Shown: positions 17,028 to 26,756, counted from the stretch's first letter. The stretch is DNA of 64,000 nt from Paenibacillus sp. R14(2021) (GCF_019431355.1 NZ_CP080269.1:1798001-1862000), one strand, 5' to 3'. A program made the numbers and translations. Notes: generated from the letters alone by a model not told the origin.

Positions 17028-19964
17028 TCACCCTTTGTTGAAATCGTAGTAGAATTTAGGCCGTTCCTTGAGCACCAGCTTGTAAATATCGTCGTTCGTA
17101 TCCTTGATGCCCTTCAAGTAATCCTTATAAGGCCGGTCCGCGACATTGACGAGCCCGGAGTTATAATGCTCGCCCCATTCGCCCTGCCAGTACCTGCCGA
17201 GCCCGGCTTGATCGACGTAATTGAACAGGTGCGCGCCCACGATGTAAGGCAGTGTGGCGACGCCTTCCACGTAATTCCGGTAACGCATCCCTCGCTGGAA
17301 TTGATTCGACGCCGAATTCGGAAGCAGCGGCTTCAGCCCCTGCTCGCCGGTGCCGTAGCCGAATTCGCTGAGCAGGATCGGTTTGCCGCCCGACTTTTCG
17401 TAGACATCCTGCAGGAGATCCGTCTCGATCTTGTAGCTGTAATAGTTGATGCTGATGACGTCCACGTATTTGCCTTCCGTCTCGGCAAGCGGATCCCGGA
17501 ATTTCTTGTTGTGGAAGGTCGTCGTGATCCACCGGTCGCCGAGCAGCAAATGATTGGGATCGTATTTGCGGTAGATGCGCGAAACGGTCCCGAAGAACGT
17601 ATCCAGGTAGTACGCGTAGAAGTCGTCCATGTCGCGCCAGGATGCCGACGTTTTGACCGGCATATCGGCCTCCCCCAAGTCGTCGAACGACTCGAACTTC
17701 GTGCCCCAAGCGGCGTTGAACGCGGCGATGGTTTCATACTTGTCGAGCATCCGCTCTACCAGCTTCCCTTTGATGGCGGCCGAGCTCGCCTTCAGCTTCG
17801 GCACGTTGGAATAGAACTTATGAAAATCGTATTCGTTGTCGATGAAGTACCCGATCAGCATCCGGTCGTCCTTATGCGGCGTCAGCGCCTTCTGGAACGT
17901 GGCGTCGATCTTCGCTTCGGCGTTCGGCGCGAAGATGTCGAAGATCGAGATGCCGTCCAGCTTTGCCCAGCCCATGCGGTTCAGCGGGAGCATTCGCACA
18001 TAAGGCATTTTGCCTTCTTCGCCGTATTTCTCGGTCGAATAGTTGCCTACGCCGTTAAAGCCCCATTTTTGCAGCCGGGAGACCGCTGCCGAATAGACGG
18101 AATGCTCGGTGGGAAAGACGCCGGTCTTGCGGTAGACGTTAGCCATATAGAAGGAGTAGTTGTCCTTCCCGATGTACGCGCGCTTGTATTCGCCCTCGTA
18201 CGGCGGAACGGATTCGAACTTAAGCTCCCGTCCCTTCACCATCGTATACGTTTCGTTGGCCGTCACGCCGTTTACCGCCAAGCTGAAATACAGGTCCCCG
18301 TTCGGCGTCGTCATGACTTTGCGGCCGTCCATCTGCTGAATCGCGAAATATCCGCTTTCCTTCAGGCCGTATGTCGACGCGCTGCCGGCGAGTCCGCCGT
18401 AACCGTCGCGGTCGGAGGGCGTCTTGAGGCTGTCGTAATACGCTTCGTCCTTACTTGCGTCATCGGCCAATTGCTTGTCGCTCGACACCTTCTCGGTGAA
18501 GCTCGCTTTCTTCATCTGGCCATATTTGTCGACTTCGATTTCGCTGCCGGCGTTGAGCGAGAAGTTGCGGATCGGGCTCGGGACCAAACCGTCCTTGACC
18601 GCATACGCCTCCAAGACGTTATAGCCGGTCAGCTCCAGAGGCGCAGTGTACGGGAGGAAATCAGGTCCCTTGTTTAACCGGTAATAGATGCGCGCCCCAA
18701 GCGTTTCGGTCGATAGCTCGGCTTTGGCCGCAGCGCCGGTCTTCGACGAAGACAGCTTGACGGAAGCCGTGTTCTGATTGATGACGACCTTGGACATTTG
18801 CGGCGACCAGGAATTCGCCGCCCCGGCCAGCATGATTTTCAAATACCGCGTGTGGGCGGGCAGAGCCAAAGCCTCGTAGGAATACGCTTGCCAATCGCTT
18901 TGCGAATAACCAGTGGTATCCGCCCGCGCGGCAATTTCGGTATACTGCTTGCCGTCTGCCGAAGCGAAGAACCGCTGGTTCTCGATCGCAACGCCCGTGA
19001 AGAAGCTGCTGTAAACCGTGAAGGAATGGATATCGTACTCCGTCCGGTATACGATATAACCCGACCCGCTCGAGGTGCGCGTCGCCCGGCTTCCGTCGTT
19101 GTTGAAAAATCCGGGGTCGTTCTTCGCGATGTACAGGTTGGAACGGCCGTCGCTTAGCTTAAAGCTGTCTAGGTTGTCGATTAGTCCGGTTGGCGCGGCG
19201 TCCGAGGAAGCCGTCTCATACTGGTAGGTCGACACCTGGCTGGCCGCCGACTTGCCCGTTCCCGAATGGTTGACGGCAGTGGTCTTCAGCGTCAGCTTGC
19301 CGAGCACCGGAATCGGAGTGCTGTAATGCTTTCGGGTCAGCGAGCTTCGCGGATCGCTGCCGTCGGTCGTGTAATAGACCGTTTCGCCCGCTTCGCCCCG
19401 GTTCAGCATGATCATGCGGCCGTAAGGCACCGTCCCCGAAGGAACGCTCGCGTCTACGATCGCAGGTCCGTTCAGCACAACCTTCCCGATCGACGGGGAT
19501 GGGTTCGCTCCCCCGCCCTGGAAGGTGATTTTCAAATATCTTGTGTCTCCCGGAAAGCCCCTCGACTCGTATTCGAGGGTATTCTCGCCGCTCTCGTGAA
19601 TATCCGGCGTGATCTCCTTGTACGTCTTGCCGTCCCTTGAGATCGATAGGGTCGGATGGCTGTGCTGCTGCCCCGAAGCAGAATAAGCGTAAATCGAAAA
19701 CGAGCGGAGGAAGCTTTTTTCCTGCGTCCGGTAGACCATGTATTCCCCAGAAACGCCGCTTGGCTTCACGCGCGTCGGATCGAGCTTATCGCCCGAAAGA
19801 TTTTGCAACTTGAGCGAATCGGAATGCCGATACACCTGGTTCCAATTAACGAGCGAATCGACTTCGATTTCGTAGGCGGGCGGAACGGCGTCTCCAAGCA
19901 CGGGCGCCGGAACCAAAACGGCGCAGATGCCGAGTGCCGCCAAGCACACCAATTTCTTTTTCAC
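17028..19964 (-). CDS. Secreted multidomain glycoside hydrolase (clan GH-A-like)
   Basis: A 978-residue exported protein. A Sec signal (KKKLVCLAALGICAVLVPAP, cleavage near residue 25) is followed by discoidin-like beta-sandwich regions, two chitobiase C-terminal-like modules (VYYTTDGSDPRSS; IYYRLNKGPDFLPYTAPLEL) and a catalytic region from about residue 520. The latter shows GYFIDNEYDF (Glu near 708, acid/base candidate) and LLSEFGYG (Glu near 867, nucleophile candidate), the spacing of GH-A enzymes such as agarases and beta-galactosidases. The exact family is not clear. GTG start with AAAAGGAG. Inside an EPS operon it probably trims or releases the polysaccharide. It is coupled to the sulfotransferase gene. 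Confidence 0.75.
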   Translation of the reverse strand: MKKKLVCLAALGICAVLVPAPVLGDAVPPAYEIEVDSLVNWNQVYRHSDSLKLQNLSGDKLDPTRVKPSGVSGEYMVYRTQEKSFLRSFSIYAYSASGQQHSHPTLSISRDGKTYKEITPDIHESGENTLEYESRGFPGDTRYLKITFQGGGANPSPSIGKVVLNGPAIVDASVPSGTVPYGRMIMLNRGEAGETVYYTTDGSDPRSSLTRKHYSTPIPVLGKLTLKTTAVNHSGTGKSAASQVSTYQYETASSDAAPTGLIDNLDSFKLSDGRSNLYIAKNDPGFFNNDGSRATRTSSGSGYIVYRTEYDIHSFTVYSSFFTGVAIENQRFFASADGKQYTEIAARADTTGYSQSDWQAYSYEALALPAHTRYLKIMLAGAANSWSPQMSKVVINQNTASVKLSSSKTGAAAKAELSTETLGARIYYRLNKGPDFLPYTAPLELTGYNVLEAYAVKDGLVPSPIRNFSLNAGSEIEVDKYGQMKKASFTEKVSSDKQLADDASKDEAYYDSLKTPSDRDGYGGLAGSASTYGLKESGYFAIQQMDGRKVMTTPNGDLYFSLAVNGVTANETYTMVKGRELKFESVPPYEGEYKRAYIGKDNYSFYMANVYRKTGVFPTEHSVYSAAVSRLQKWGFNGVGNYSTEKYGEEGKMPYVRMLPLNRMGWAKLDGISIFDIFAPNAEAKIDATFQKALTPHKDDRMLIGYFIDNEYDFHKFYSNVPKLKASSAAIKGKLVERMLDKYETIAAFNAAWGTKFESFDDLGEADMPVKTSASWRDMDDFYAYYLDTFFGTVSRIYRKYDPNHLLLGDRWITTTFHNKKFRDPLAETEGKYVDVISINYYSYKIETDLLQDVYEKSGGKPILLSEFGYGTGEQGLKPLLPNSASNQFQRGMRYRNYVEGVATLPYIVGAHLFNYVDQAGLGRYWQGEWGEHYNSGLVNVADRPYKDYLKGIKDTNDDIYKLVLKERPKFYYDFNKG

Positions 19965-19985
19965 TTTTGTTCTCCTTTTTGCCTT

Positions 19986-21326
19986 CTAGTCGACCAAGGC
20001 TGACACTTCCTCCTTGACTTCCTGGTTCAGACGTGGACGGCCGATGGAATAATAGATGAAGGATGTTTCCGCCAAATCGCGTTCCTTGAATACGTTCCGT
20101 CCGTCGATCAGAATCGGCTTTCTCAGAATCGATTGCAGCAGTTTAAGGTCCGCATGCACGAATTCGTCCCATTCCGTCAGCAGGCACAACGCGTCCGCGC
20201 CGGTCGCGGCTTCCAAGGCATCGTCGCACCACATCACGCCGTTGTCCCCGTACATGCTCCGGAAGTTTCGCATCGCGATCGGATCGTACGCTTTCACATG
20301 CGCGCCGCTCCGGATCAAATATTGGATGATTTCCAACGCCGGCGATTCCCGGACGTCGTCAGTATTCGGCTTGAAGGCCAGTCCCCAGACGGCGATCGTC
20401 TTCCCCTGCAGTTCCTCGTCGAAAATCGTTTCCAGCTTCCGGATGACGCTCATCCGCTGATCCTGGTTCACTTCGACGACCGCACGCAGCAGCTTGAACT
20501 CGTAATCGACGTGGCCCGCGATTTGGATCAACGCCCGCGTATCTTTCGGGAAGCAGGACCCGCCGTAACCGATCCCCGCTTTCAGAAACGCATGGCCGAT
20601 CCGTTTGTCGTAACCCATACCTTCAGCGACGCGGGTCACGTCGGCGCCGACCTTCTCGCAAATGTTCGCGATTTCGTTGATGAACGAGATTTTCGTCGCC
20701 AGGAACGCGTTGGATGCGTATTTCAGCATCTCCGCGCTCCGGATGTCCGTCACGACGATGTGCTCCGTCAGCTTCCGGTGCAGCTGCACGATGATATCGG
20801 CGGCGCTCTCGGAATCGGCGCCGATCACGATCCGGTCGGGATGCATCGTATCCTGCACGGCGGAGCCTTCCCGCAGAAACTCCGGAAGCGAAATGCTGTC
20901 GAACCGCTCGCTCGTCCGGCTTCGGATCAGATTGCCCACGCGTTCGTTCGTGCCGACGGGCACGGTGCTTTTCACGGCGATGATTTTATAGCCGTTCATC
21001 GCCTGCGCGATTTCGATGGCCGCCTGGTCGATATAGGCCAGGTTCGCTTCGCCGTTCGGGAGCGAAGGCGTGCCGACCGCGATGATGACGATCTCCGACT
21101 GCTCGACCGCTTCGCGCAGGTCGACCGTGTAGCTCAGCCTTCCGGCAGCCGAATTCTTAACCGAGAGCTCCTGCAGGCCGGGCTCGTAAATCGGAATGCC
21201 CCCGTTCTGCAAGGTTTCGACTTTCGCCCGGTCCTTGTCGACGCAGACGACCCGATGGCCGAGCTCCGCGTAGCAGATTCCCGACACGAGCCCGACATAA
21301 CCGGTGCCGATGACTGTGATATTCAT
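19986..21326 (-). CDS. ugd: UDP-glucose 6-dehydrogenase
   Basis: Oxidises UDP-glucose to UDP-glucuronate for exopolysaccharide. The N-terminal Rossmann motif is GTGYVGLVSG (residues 7-16). VGTPS, VKSTVPVGTNE and the catalytic-cysteine block GGSCFPKDT (about residue 257) follow, and the C-terminal UDP-binding domain has GLAFKPNTDDVRESP. The 446-aa length is standard. AGGAGC precedes the ATG. GalU, encoded 12 kb upstream in the same operon, would supply its substrate. GDP-mannose dehydrogenases share the fold, but the motifs fit the UDP-glucose group best. Confidence 0.93.
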   Translation of the reverse strand: MNITVIGTGYVGLVSGICYAELGHRVVCVDKDRAKVETLQNGGIPIYEPGLQELSVKNSAAGRLSYTVDLREAVEQSEIVIIAVGTPSLPNGEANLAYIDQAAIEIAQAMNGYKIIAVKSTVPVGTNERVGNLIRSRTSERFDSISLPEFLREGSAVQDTMHPDRIVIGADSESAADIIVQLHRKLTEHIVVTDIRSAEMLKYASNAFLATKISFINEIANICEKVGADVTRVAEGMGYDKRIGHAFLKAGIGYGGSCFPKDTRALIQIAGHVDYEFKLLRAVVEVNQDQRMSVIRKLETIFDEELQGKTIAVWGLAFKPNTDDVRESPALEIIQYLIRSGAHVKAYDPIAMRNFRSMYGDNGVMWCDDALEAATGADALCLLTEWDEFVHADLKLLQSILRKPILIDGRNVFKERDLAETSFIYYSIGRPRLNQEVKEEVSALVD

Positions 21327-21343
21327 TTTCTTCAGCTCCTAAA

Positions 21344-21465
21344 GCGTTTTGTTTGCAAAATGCGGCATCGTAGGCATAAGCTTGGCGTTTGTTTGCAAAA
21401 CGCGGCATCGTAAGCATAAGCTTGGCGTTTTGTTTGCAAAATGCAGCATCGTAAGCATAAGCTTT
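21344..21465. repeat. Three tandem copies of a ~41-bp repeat
   Basis: Three imperfect head-to-tail copies (21344-21384, 21385-21424, 21425-21465) fill most of the gap between ugd and manC. Each holds the palindromic core TTTGCAAA and the tail GCATAAGCTT, and copies differ at only a few bases. There are no unique spacers between units, so this is not a CRISPR. Function unknown: it could be a leader affecting ugd translation or a protein-binding site. Confidence 0.9.
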
Positions 21466-21497
21466 GCGTCATCCGAAAACGCGGTAAGCCTTATTCT

Positions 21498-22868
21498 CTA
21501 AACGCGGCAAAGTTGAACGATTTCGCTCCAATCCAGCTCGAGCCGGACGATATCCTCTTCGATGAGCTGCGACCCGGTTTGGACCTCGATGATCTCGATG
21601 TCCGTTTCCGCCCGCAGACTGTGCTTGTTATCCTTCGGAATCGAAATGACGTCGCCTTCCTTGACGGAGAAGCGGTACTCGTTCAGGATCATGTCCCCGC
21701 TGCCGGAGACGACCGTCCAGACCTCGTCGCGCAGGCTGTGGTACTGGTAGCTCAGGTTTTTGCCGCCTGCGATGAAGATCCGTTTCGTAAGCACTTCCCG
21801 GCCGTCCGGGTAGCGGATGTAATCCAGCACGCGATACCGGCCCCATCGCCGCTCCTCATACATCGGACGCTGATCCGAATGCTTCATGACTTCCTTGATC
21901 TGCGGGCTCGCCGCTTTGTCCGCGACCAGAATACCGTCGGGGCTCGCCGCTACGATGACGTCGGACAGGCCCATCAGCGTGATCGGAACGTCCAGCTCGT
22001 TGATGACATGCGTATTCAGCGAGCCTTCCGTGATGATGCCTTTGCCGATCACGGGGGTTTCGATTTCCTCGGTCAGCGTGTTCCACGTGCCCAAATCCTT
22101 CCATGGCCCGTCGTATTGGACGGCCGCGACGCGGTTCGCCCGTTCCACCACTTCGTAATCGAAGCTGATTTTAGGTAGTTTGTCGTACCGCTTCAGCATT
22201 TCCTCGTACTGTATCGGCAGCTCGTTCGCGATCAGGATCGTGATGAGGAAATCAAGCTTGAACGCGAACACGCCGCAGTTCCATAGCGCGGATTGGCGGA
22301 TCATCGCTTCCGCTTCTTCCTTGACGGGCTTCTCGCGGAAGCTGTGCACGTCGACGAAAGGCCGATCGGCTCCGGCTTCCTCCTTCGGAATGATGTAACC
22401 GTACTTCTCCGACGGATATGTCGGCTTCACGCCCATGAGCGCGAGGTCGGCATCGGAATGATCCAGCACGTGCTCCAGCCGCTTTAGCGATTGGAAGAAC
22501 GAGTTCTCGACGTACGGATCGACAGGCATGACGACGATCGTTTCGTTCAAATTCACGCTTTCGATCGAATACAGGTACGTGGCCGCGAGCGCGATGGCGG
22601 GGAACGTATCCCTTCGCTCCGGTTCGACGATCAGGTTGATGTCGCTGCCCAGCTGGCTGTAGATCATTTCGACCTGCGGTTTGCTGGTGGCCACATAGGC
22701 ATGATTTTGCAAATCGGCTTCACCCAGCTGCCCCCAAACCCGTTGAATCATGGACTCCAGCTTTCCGTCGCCGTTCTTAAGGATTTTCAGAAACTGTTTG
22801 GAACGGGAGTCGTTCGACAGCGGCCATAACCTTTTGCCCGAGCCGCCCGATAGAAGTACGATTTTCAT
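21498..22868 (-). CDS. manC: Mannose-1-phosphate guanylyltransferase / mannose-6-phosphate isomerase
   Basis: A bifunctional type II enzyme providing GDP-mannose. The N-terminal nucleotidyltransferase starts KIVLLSGGSGKRLWPLSND with the SKQFLKIL lysine block, and includes VMPVDPYV and the FREKP motif. The C-terminal cupin isomerase domain carries NLSYQYHSLRDEVWTVVSGSGDM and KEGDVISIPKDNKHSL. The 456-aa length is right for the family. GGAGGAATCGT precedes the ATG. Its presence predicts mannose, fucose or a derived sugar in the polysaccharide. Confidence 0.93.
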   Translation of the reverse strand: MKIVLLSGGSGKRLWPLSNDSRSKQFLKILKNGDGKLESMIQRVWGQLGEADLQNHAYVATSKPQVEMIYSQLGSDINLIVEPERRDTFPAIALAATYLYSIESVNLNETIVVMPVDPYVENSFFQSLKRLEHVLDHSDADLALMGVKPTYPSEKYGYIIPKEEAGADRPFVDVHSFREKPVKEEAEAMIRQSALWNCGVFAFKLDFLITILIANELPIQYEEMLKRYDKLPKISFDYEVVERANRVAAVQYDGPWKDLGTWNTLTEEIETPVIGKGIITEGSLNTHVINELDVPITLMGLSDVIVAASPDGILVADKAASPQIKEVMKHSDQRPMYEERRWGRYRVLDYIRYPDGREVLTKRIFIAGGKNLSYQYHSLRDEVWTVVSGSGDMILNEYRFSVKEGDVISIPKDNKHSLRAETDIEIIEVQTGSQLIEEDIVRLELDWSEIVQLCRV

Positions 22869-22882
22869 ACGATTCCTCCATT

Positions 22883-23839
22883 CTATTTGCCTATCGGATC
22901 CGCCATCAATGTCGCTGACGTTATGCCTCCGGTCCAGGTACGGTAGTAGCTGGCGTTCTTGCCGTAAGAGTTGTCCATTAGAATGTTCGGCTTGTCCATG
23001 AGGCAGGAAAGAATATGGCCGTGAAGCCTTGACGTCTGTACCGTCTTATAGTTGCTGAACCGGCTGACCGCCTTGTTCACGAGATAGTCGGTGTATTTCC
23101 CCCAGAACTTGCTTAGGGGGAGCTTGCCGCTGCCCTTTTGCAGCATTTTGTTAAACACGCGGATCGACTTATGCTCGACGCCGTTGAAGAGCGTCGCCCA
23201 GTCCAAGTAATCGCCTTGGCCGGAGGCTTCCAGCCGCTCCTGCTCCGCCGTCTTCTCGATGTCGGTCCGGAGGAAGCAGAGGAGCTCCTTGCCTGGCATG
23301 TTCTTGCTGTGAATCGGCCAGAGCTGGTGCGCCATGTCCGGAGACAGATAGACGTTGCACGTCGTGAACCTGACGTTTGCCATTTCCTGCGACAGCGTGT
23401 CGCGGACGTAGAGGTGCAGGTCCGAATGCCGGTTGAACACCGCCGCCGTCCGGTCGAACTCGCTCTCGTTCTTGTAGAAGATCGTCTGCGGCAGGATCAC
23501 CACGCGATGTCCGGGATATTCGGCCACGATCTTCTCGCGCAGCTTCTGATGCGCCGGATACAAGTCGCCGAAGTTGCCGCCGCCATGCAGCACGATGATA
23601 TGGTCCTTCGGAATGGCCAGGCCGTCCGGAAAATCCAATACACTGTAACGTGCCTGAACGTGGATGCGATGATCCTTGAAAAACACTTCGGTTCCTTTCA
23701 TGATGAGCAGATCCCCGCCGTTGCCGTGCACCGGATAATCGATGTAATAAATTTTGGAATGGGGCGGGATCACGTTCAAAATGTGCCGAAGCCGGTTTTT
23801 GAGCTCATCCATCGGATGAGCGAACTGTGCGGTTTCCAT
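22883..23839 (-). CDS. Polysaccharide pyruvyl transferase
   Basis: A member of the PS_pyruv_trans family (EpsO-like) that adds ketal-linked pyruvate from phosphoenolpyruvate to a sugar. Family hallmarks are YPVHGNGGDLLIMKGT, ILHGGGNFGDLYP-like (here VLHGGGNFGDLYP), RVVILPQTIFY, LSPDMAHQLWP and SRLHGHILSCLMDKP. The frame begins at a TTG (23842), but the ATG right after it, 9 nt beyond AAGGAG, is the better start (318 aa). Fourteen bases separate it from manC. Pyruvylation would give the polymer negative charge. Confidence 0.9.
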   Translation of the reverse strand: METAQFAHPMDELKNRLRHILNVIPPHSKIYYIDYPVHGNGGDLLIMKGTEVFFKDHRIHVQARYSVLDFPDGLAIPKDHIIVLHGGGNFGDLYPAHQKLREKIVAEYPGHRVVILPQTIFYKNESEFDRTAAVFNRHSDLHLYVRDTLSQEMANVRFTTCNVYLSPDMAHQLWPIHSKNMPGKELLCFLRTDIEKTAEQERLEASGQGDYLDWATLFNGVEHKSIRVFNKMLQKGSGKLPLSKFWGKYTDYLVNKAVSRFSNYKTVQTSRLHGHILSCLMDKPNILMDNSYGKNASYYRTWTGGITSATLMADPIGK

Positions 23840-23893
23840 CAATCCGTCTCCTTCTCCTGTGGGCGTTTCTTCTCTCTTCCGGGAACGGGCCCG

Positions 23894-24478
23894 TCAAATT
23901 TGCCAGCTTACGTTCTCTTTGATCGGCTTTGCCGGGACCCCGGCGACAAGCGCGTAGGCGGGCACGTCCTTCGAAACGACCGATCCGGCCGCTATGACGG
24001 CGCCTTTGCCGATCGTTACGCCTTTCAGGATAATCGCCTTGCTGCCAATCCACACATGGTCGCCGATAATGGTCGGCTTCGTTTCCGTCATCCCTTCGAT
24101 GCGGTGCGTGTCGGTGTCCATGATGGCGACGTCCCATGAAATGGCGCAGTGGCTCCCGATTTTCACGTGTTTTTTGCAGATAATCTCGGTTCTTCGATTA
24201 ATGAAGGTATGGTCGCCGATTTCGATGACCGCTTCATTGGAATCGAGGTAAAAGCCGGTATTCCGAAACAGCAGCACGTTGTCGCCGATAATCAGCTTGG
24301 CATGCTTGGCCTTCGAGACCGTCACGCCGCCGGCGACGCGCAGCAGCTTTCCGCATTGGTCGACCTTGCGCCTGAACAGCAGGCCGAGCAGAATACGGTA
24401 GCCGTACTTTGCATAATCCCTGAAGCGTCGCTTTCGTTTATTCATTCCGGGCCTTTCGGCTGCAAGCATGTTATTCAC
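23894..24478 (-). CDS. Hexapeptide-repeat acyltransferase of the EPS cluster
   Basis: A 194-residue left-handed beta-helix transferase of the maltose O-acetyltransferase/WcaF type. Imperfect hexapeptides run from about residue 50 ([32 protein letters not shown]) to the C-terminal loop [32 protein letters not shown]. The catalytic His is in [10 protein letters not shown]. The short basic N-terminus has no membrane segment. The start is GTG with AAAGGA 7 nt upstream. It probably O-acetylates a sugar of the exopolysaccharide, with acetyl-CoA as donor. Confidence 0.87.
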   Translation of the reverse strand: MNNMLAAERPGMNKRKRRFRDYAKYGYRILLGLLFRRKVDQCGKLLRVAGGVTVSKAKHAKLIIGDNVLLFRNTGFYLDSNEAVIEIGDHTFINRRTEIICKKHVKIGSHCAISWDVAIMDTDTHRIEGMTETKPTIIGDHVWIGSKAIILKGVTIGKGAVIAAGSVVSKDVPAYALVAGVPAKPIKENVSWQI

Positions 24479-24496
24479 ATCGTTTCCTTTCGTTCG

Positions 24497-25837
24497 CTAA
24501 GATGGCATACTGCGCGTTAACCGCTTGAACAGAAAGCGGAAGTCGTCTTTGTCGAACAGAATGTCGGCGATTCTTACCTTGAAGATCACCCGCATGGCCG
24601 CGATCGTAATGACGATCCGAATGACTGCGCCGAGCAGCAGGGCAAACGCGATACCGTTCAGCCCGTACAGCGGCGTGAAGACGAAGAACAATCCGACCGT
24701 GATCGAAAGCGCGACGGCCTGCCGGATGACCACGAGTCCGGGACGGCCCATGGCGTTGAAGGACGAGGCGAGAATCCACGACCCCCCGCCGAGAATGCAT
24801 TCGAGGGAGAGCAGGTAGAACGCGTTGCCGGCTTCCAGGAACTGCGCGCCGAACAGGAGGCCCAGGAGGAACCGGCCGATGATCATGCCCGGAATGACCG
24901 CAGCGGTCATCAGCAGGAACGAGAGCCGGAACGCCCTGCCGACCGTCGCGATAATTTTGTCCTTGTCCATGCCCGTTACCTTCGGGAAAATCACGTTCGA
25001 GATCGCCATTTGCACGACGTTGAACACGCGGGACAGCGCATAGACGACCGTGTACAGCCCGAAATCCTTCGGCCGCAGCAGCGATAGGATGATCAATTTG
25101 TCACACTGCCCGTACAACGTGCCGAGCAGCTCGACGCCGAACACCCTACCGCCGTAACCGAACAGCGCCTTGTACACCAGACCGTCCATACGCTTGATCC
25201 AGTTGAAGCTCAATTCGCGGCGCAGTTTGTACAGCGTCCAGACGATGACCATCAGGCTGGTCGCGCAATACGCGAACGACGCGTAGGAGATCGTCAATTT
25301 GCCGATTCCCCAAAGGACCAGCAAGCCGGCCAGGTTGCTCAGCGGAACGTACAGCCGCAGGCCGTTGTACAGGCTGAACTTATCCATGCTCTGCGTCAGC
25401 GCCGCGAGCAAATTGACGGCAAGCAGCATCGGCAGCGTCATCACGGTATACCACCTGGCGACCTCGACAACGGCGTCCGAATATTGCCCAAGCCACAAGG
25501 GGAGATAGATCCAAGTGACGATCCCGACGATCAAACTGACGGGAATTTGGAACAGAAATCCAGCCCGGACGTATTCGGTCGCATGGCCCGCATTCGTCCT
25601 CATATTGAAAATGAGGGAGGTCGGAAGCCCGAAGCTGACGAGACCCGACAGCAAGGTCGGCCAGAACAGAATCGCCGAAAGTTCGCCCTTTCCCACAACC
25701 CCGAACATGCGCGCCGTCACGATGGAGGTCAGCGTGCTCAGGACCATGATTAACAGATTGGCGGCGCTGGTATGCAGGATGGCCTGGAAGGCTCCGCGCC
25801 CGGTTAGCTTCTTCTTGATGTCATGCAGCTTCATCAT
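24497..25837 (-). CDS. Polysaccharide flippase (Wzx-like)
   Basis: A 446-residue MATE/MOP-superfamily transporter with about twelve hydrophobic helices. It begins with the usual N-terminal pattern NLLIMVLSTLTSIVTARMFGVVGKGELSAILFWPTL (split here across helices one and two). It flips undecaprenyl-linked repeat units across the membrane before polymerisation. Eighteen bases lie between its stop and the acyltransferase start. Wzx proteins are hard to tell from each other, so the sugar unit cannot be read from it. Confidence 0.87.
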   Translation of the reverse strand: MMKLHDIKKKLTGRGAFQAILHTSAANLLIMVLSTLTSIVTARMFGVVGKGELSAILFWPTLLSGLVSFGLPTSLIFNMRTNAGHATEYVRAGFLFQIPVSLIVGIVTWIYLPLWLGQYSDAVVEVARWYTVMTLPMLLAVNLLAALTQSMDKFSLYNGLRLYVPLSNLAGLLVLWGIGKLTISYASFAYCATSLMVIVWTLYKLRRELSFNWIKRMDGLVYKALFGYGGRVFGVELLGTLYGQCDKLIILSLLRPKDFGLYTVVYALSRVFNVVQMAISNVIFPKVTGMDKDKIIATVGRAFRLSFLLMTAAVIPGMIIGRFLLGLLFGAQFLEAGNAFYLLSLECILGGGSWILASSFNAMGRPGLVVIRQAVALSITVGLFFVFTPLYGLNGIAFALLLGAVIRIVITIAAMRVIFKVRIADILFDKDDFRFLFKRLTRSMPS

Positions 25838-25868
25838 GCGCTCGACTTCCTTAGACCGTAGATTCTCT

Positions 25869-26756
25869 TCATTCGTACATCTTCAGCACGCCGCGAAGCT
25901 CGCCGTTGCTATACCAGATTTTGCTGACGTTGCGGAAAATTTTCCGTTTATCGTAAGCGAACACGACCATGAGCAGCGCGAACAACGGCATCTTCACGAG
26001 CGACTTCAGTAAGATGCCCGCCTTCTTCTTCGAAGACACCGCGCTGCTGACGCCCTGCCAATGGATGCGCCGCAGCAGCCACTTCCGGCTCATCCGGCTA
26101 CGGGGAATCTTGTGCAGCACCGAAGCGTAAGGCGTGTAATAAACCGAATAGCGGGTACGGATCCGCCCAATGAGCTCGGACTCCTCACTGGAAAGCAAAT
26201 TGCTGCCGACCCGGCCGAGATCCTCCCGGAACGGTTCCATCGTATCGAAGACCGACTTGCGGAAGGACACGTTGGCGCCGAACGGCAGGTCCGGCTTTTG
26301 CATTTGCACGATTTCGTCCGCGTAGTCGAGAATCGTGTACAGCGTCCGGTTCTCCTGGGGCAGCCACTGCGGGGCGCTTCCCTCCCACGCCGGCTCGATC
26401 TTGCCGCCGACGCAGCCGATGCGCGGATCGCGGTCGAACAAGGCGACGATGCCGCGGATCCATTCTTCCGACGCGACCGCATCGTCGTCCAGGAACAGCA
26501 CGTATTCGCCGGCGGCTTCGCGAATCGCACGGTTCCGCGCGACGGAGAGGCCGAGCCGCTCTTCGTAAATGTAGACGATCGGGATATCGACCATCATCTG
26601 GAACTCTTCCACGACCGCCCGGGTATGATCGGTGGACCGGTTGTCGACCACGATCACCTCGTAGGAATCGCTGCAGTTTTGCTTCATCAAGCTGACGAGC
26701 GCTTCTTTCAAATCCGCCGCCCGGTTATGCGTACAAATCGCTATGCTTGCTTTCAT
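25869..26756 (-). CDS. Family 2 glycosyltransferase
   Basis: A GT-A enzyme of 295 residues, probably adding one sugar to the repeat unit. It starts ASIAICTHNRAADL and shows VIVVDNRSTDHT, the diagnostic SVARNRAIREAAGEYVLFLDDDAV with the DDD nucleotide-sugar site (about residues 93-95), and SSEESELIGRI near the acceptor site. The frame opens 22 codons upstream, but the ATG at 26756 has GAGGTGAACGC before it and overlaps the previous stop by ATGA. It has a short hydrophobic C-terminal stretch (VKMPLFALLMVVFAY) that may tether it to the membrane. Confidence 0.88.
   Translation of the reverse strand: MKASIAICTHNRAADLKEALVSLMKQNCSDSYEVIVVDNRSTDHTRAVVEEFQMMVDIPIVYIYEERLGLSVARNRAIREAAGEYVLFLDDDAVASEEWIRGIVALFDRDPRIGCVGGKIEPAWEGSAPQWLPQENRTLYTILDYADEIVQMQKPDLPFGANVSFRKSVFDTMEPFREDLGRVGSNLLSSEESELIGRIRTRYSVYYTPYASVLHKIPRSRMSRKWLLRRIHWQGVSSAVSSKKKAGILLKSLVKMPLFALLMVVFAYDKRKIFRNVSKIWYSNGELRGVLKMYE

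Noticed and set aside
16425..18677. A 750-codon open frame on the + strand
   Set aside because: It is antisense to the sulfotransferase and hydrolase genes, which have clear motifs, signal peptide and ribosome binding sites. The antisense protein is rich in Arg, Val and His, has no domain, and follows the GC-rich third-position pattern of a shadow frame.
21344..21465. CRISPR array
   Set aside because: Units are directly joined without unique spacers, only three copies exist, and no cas gene is present.
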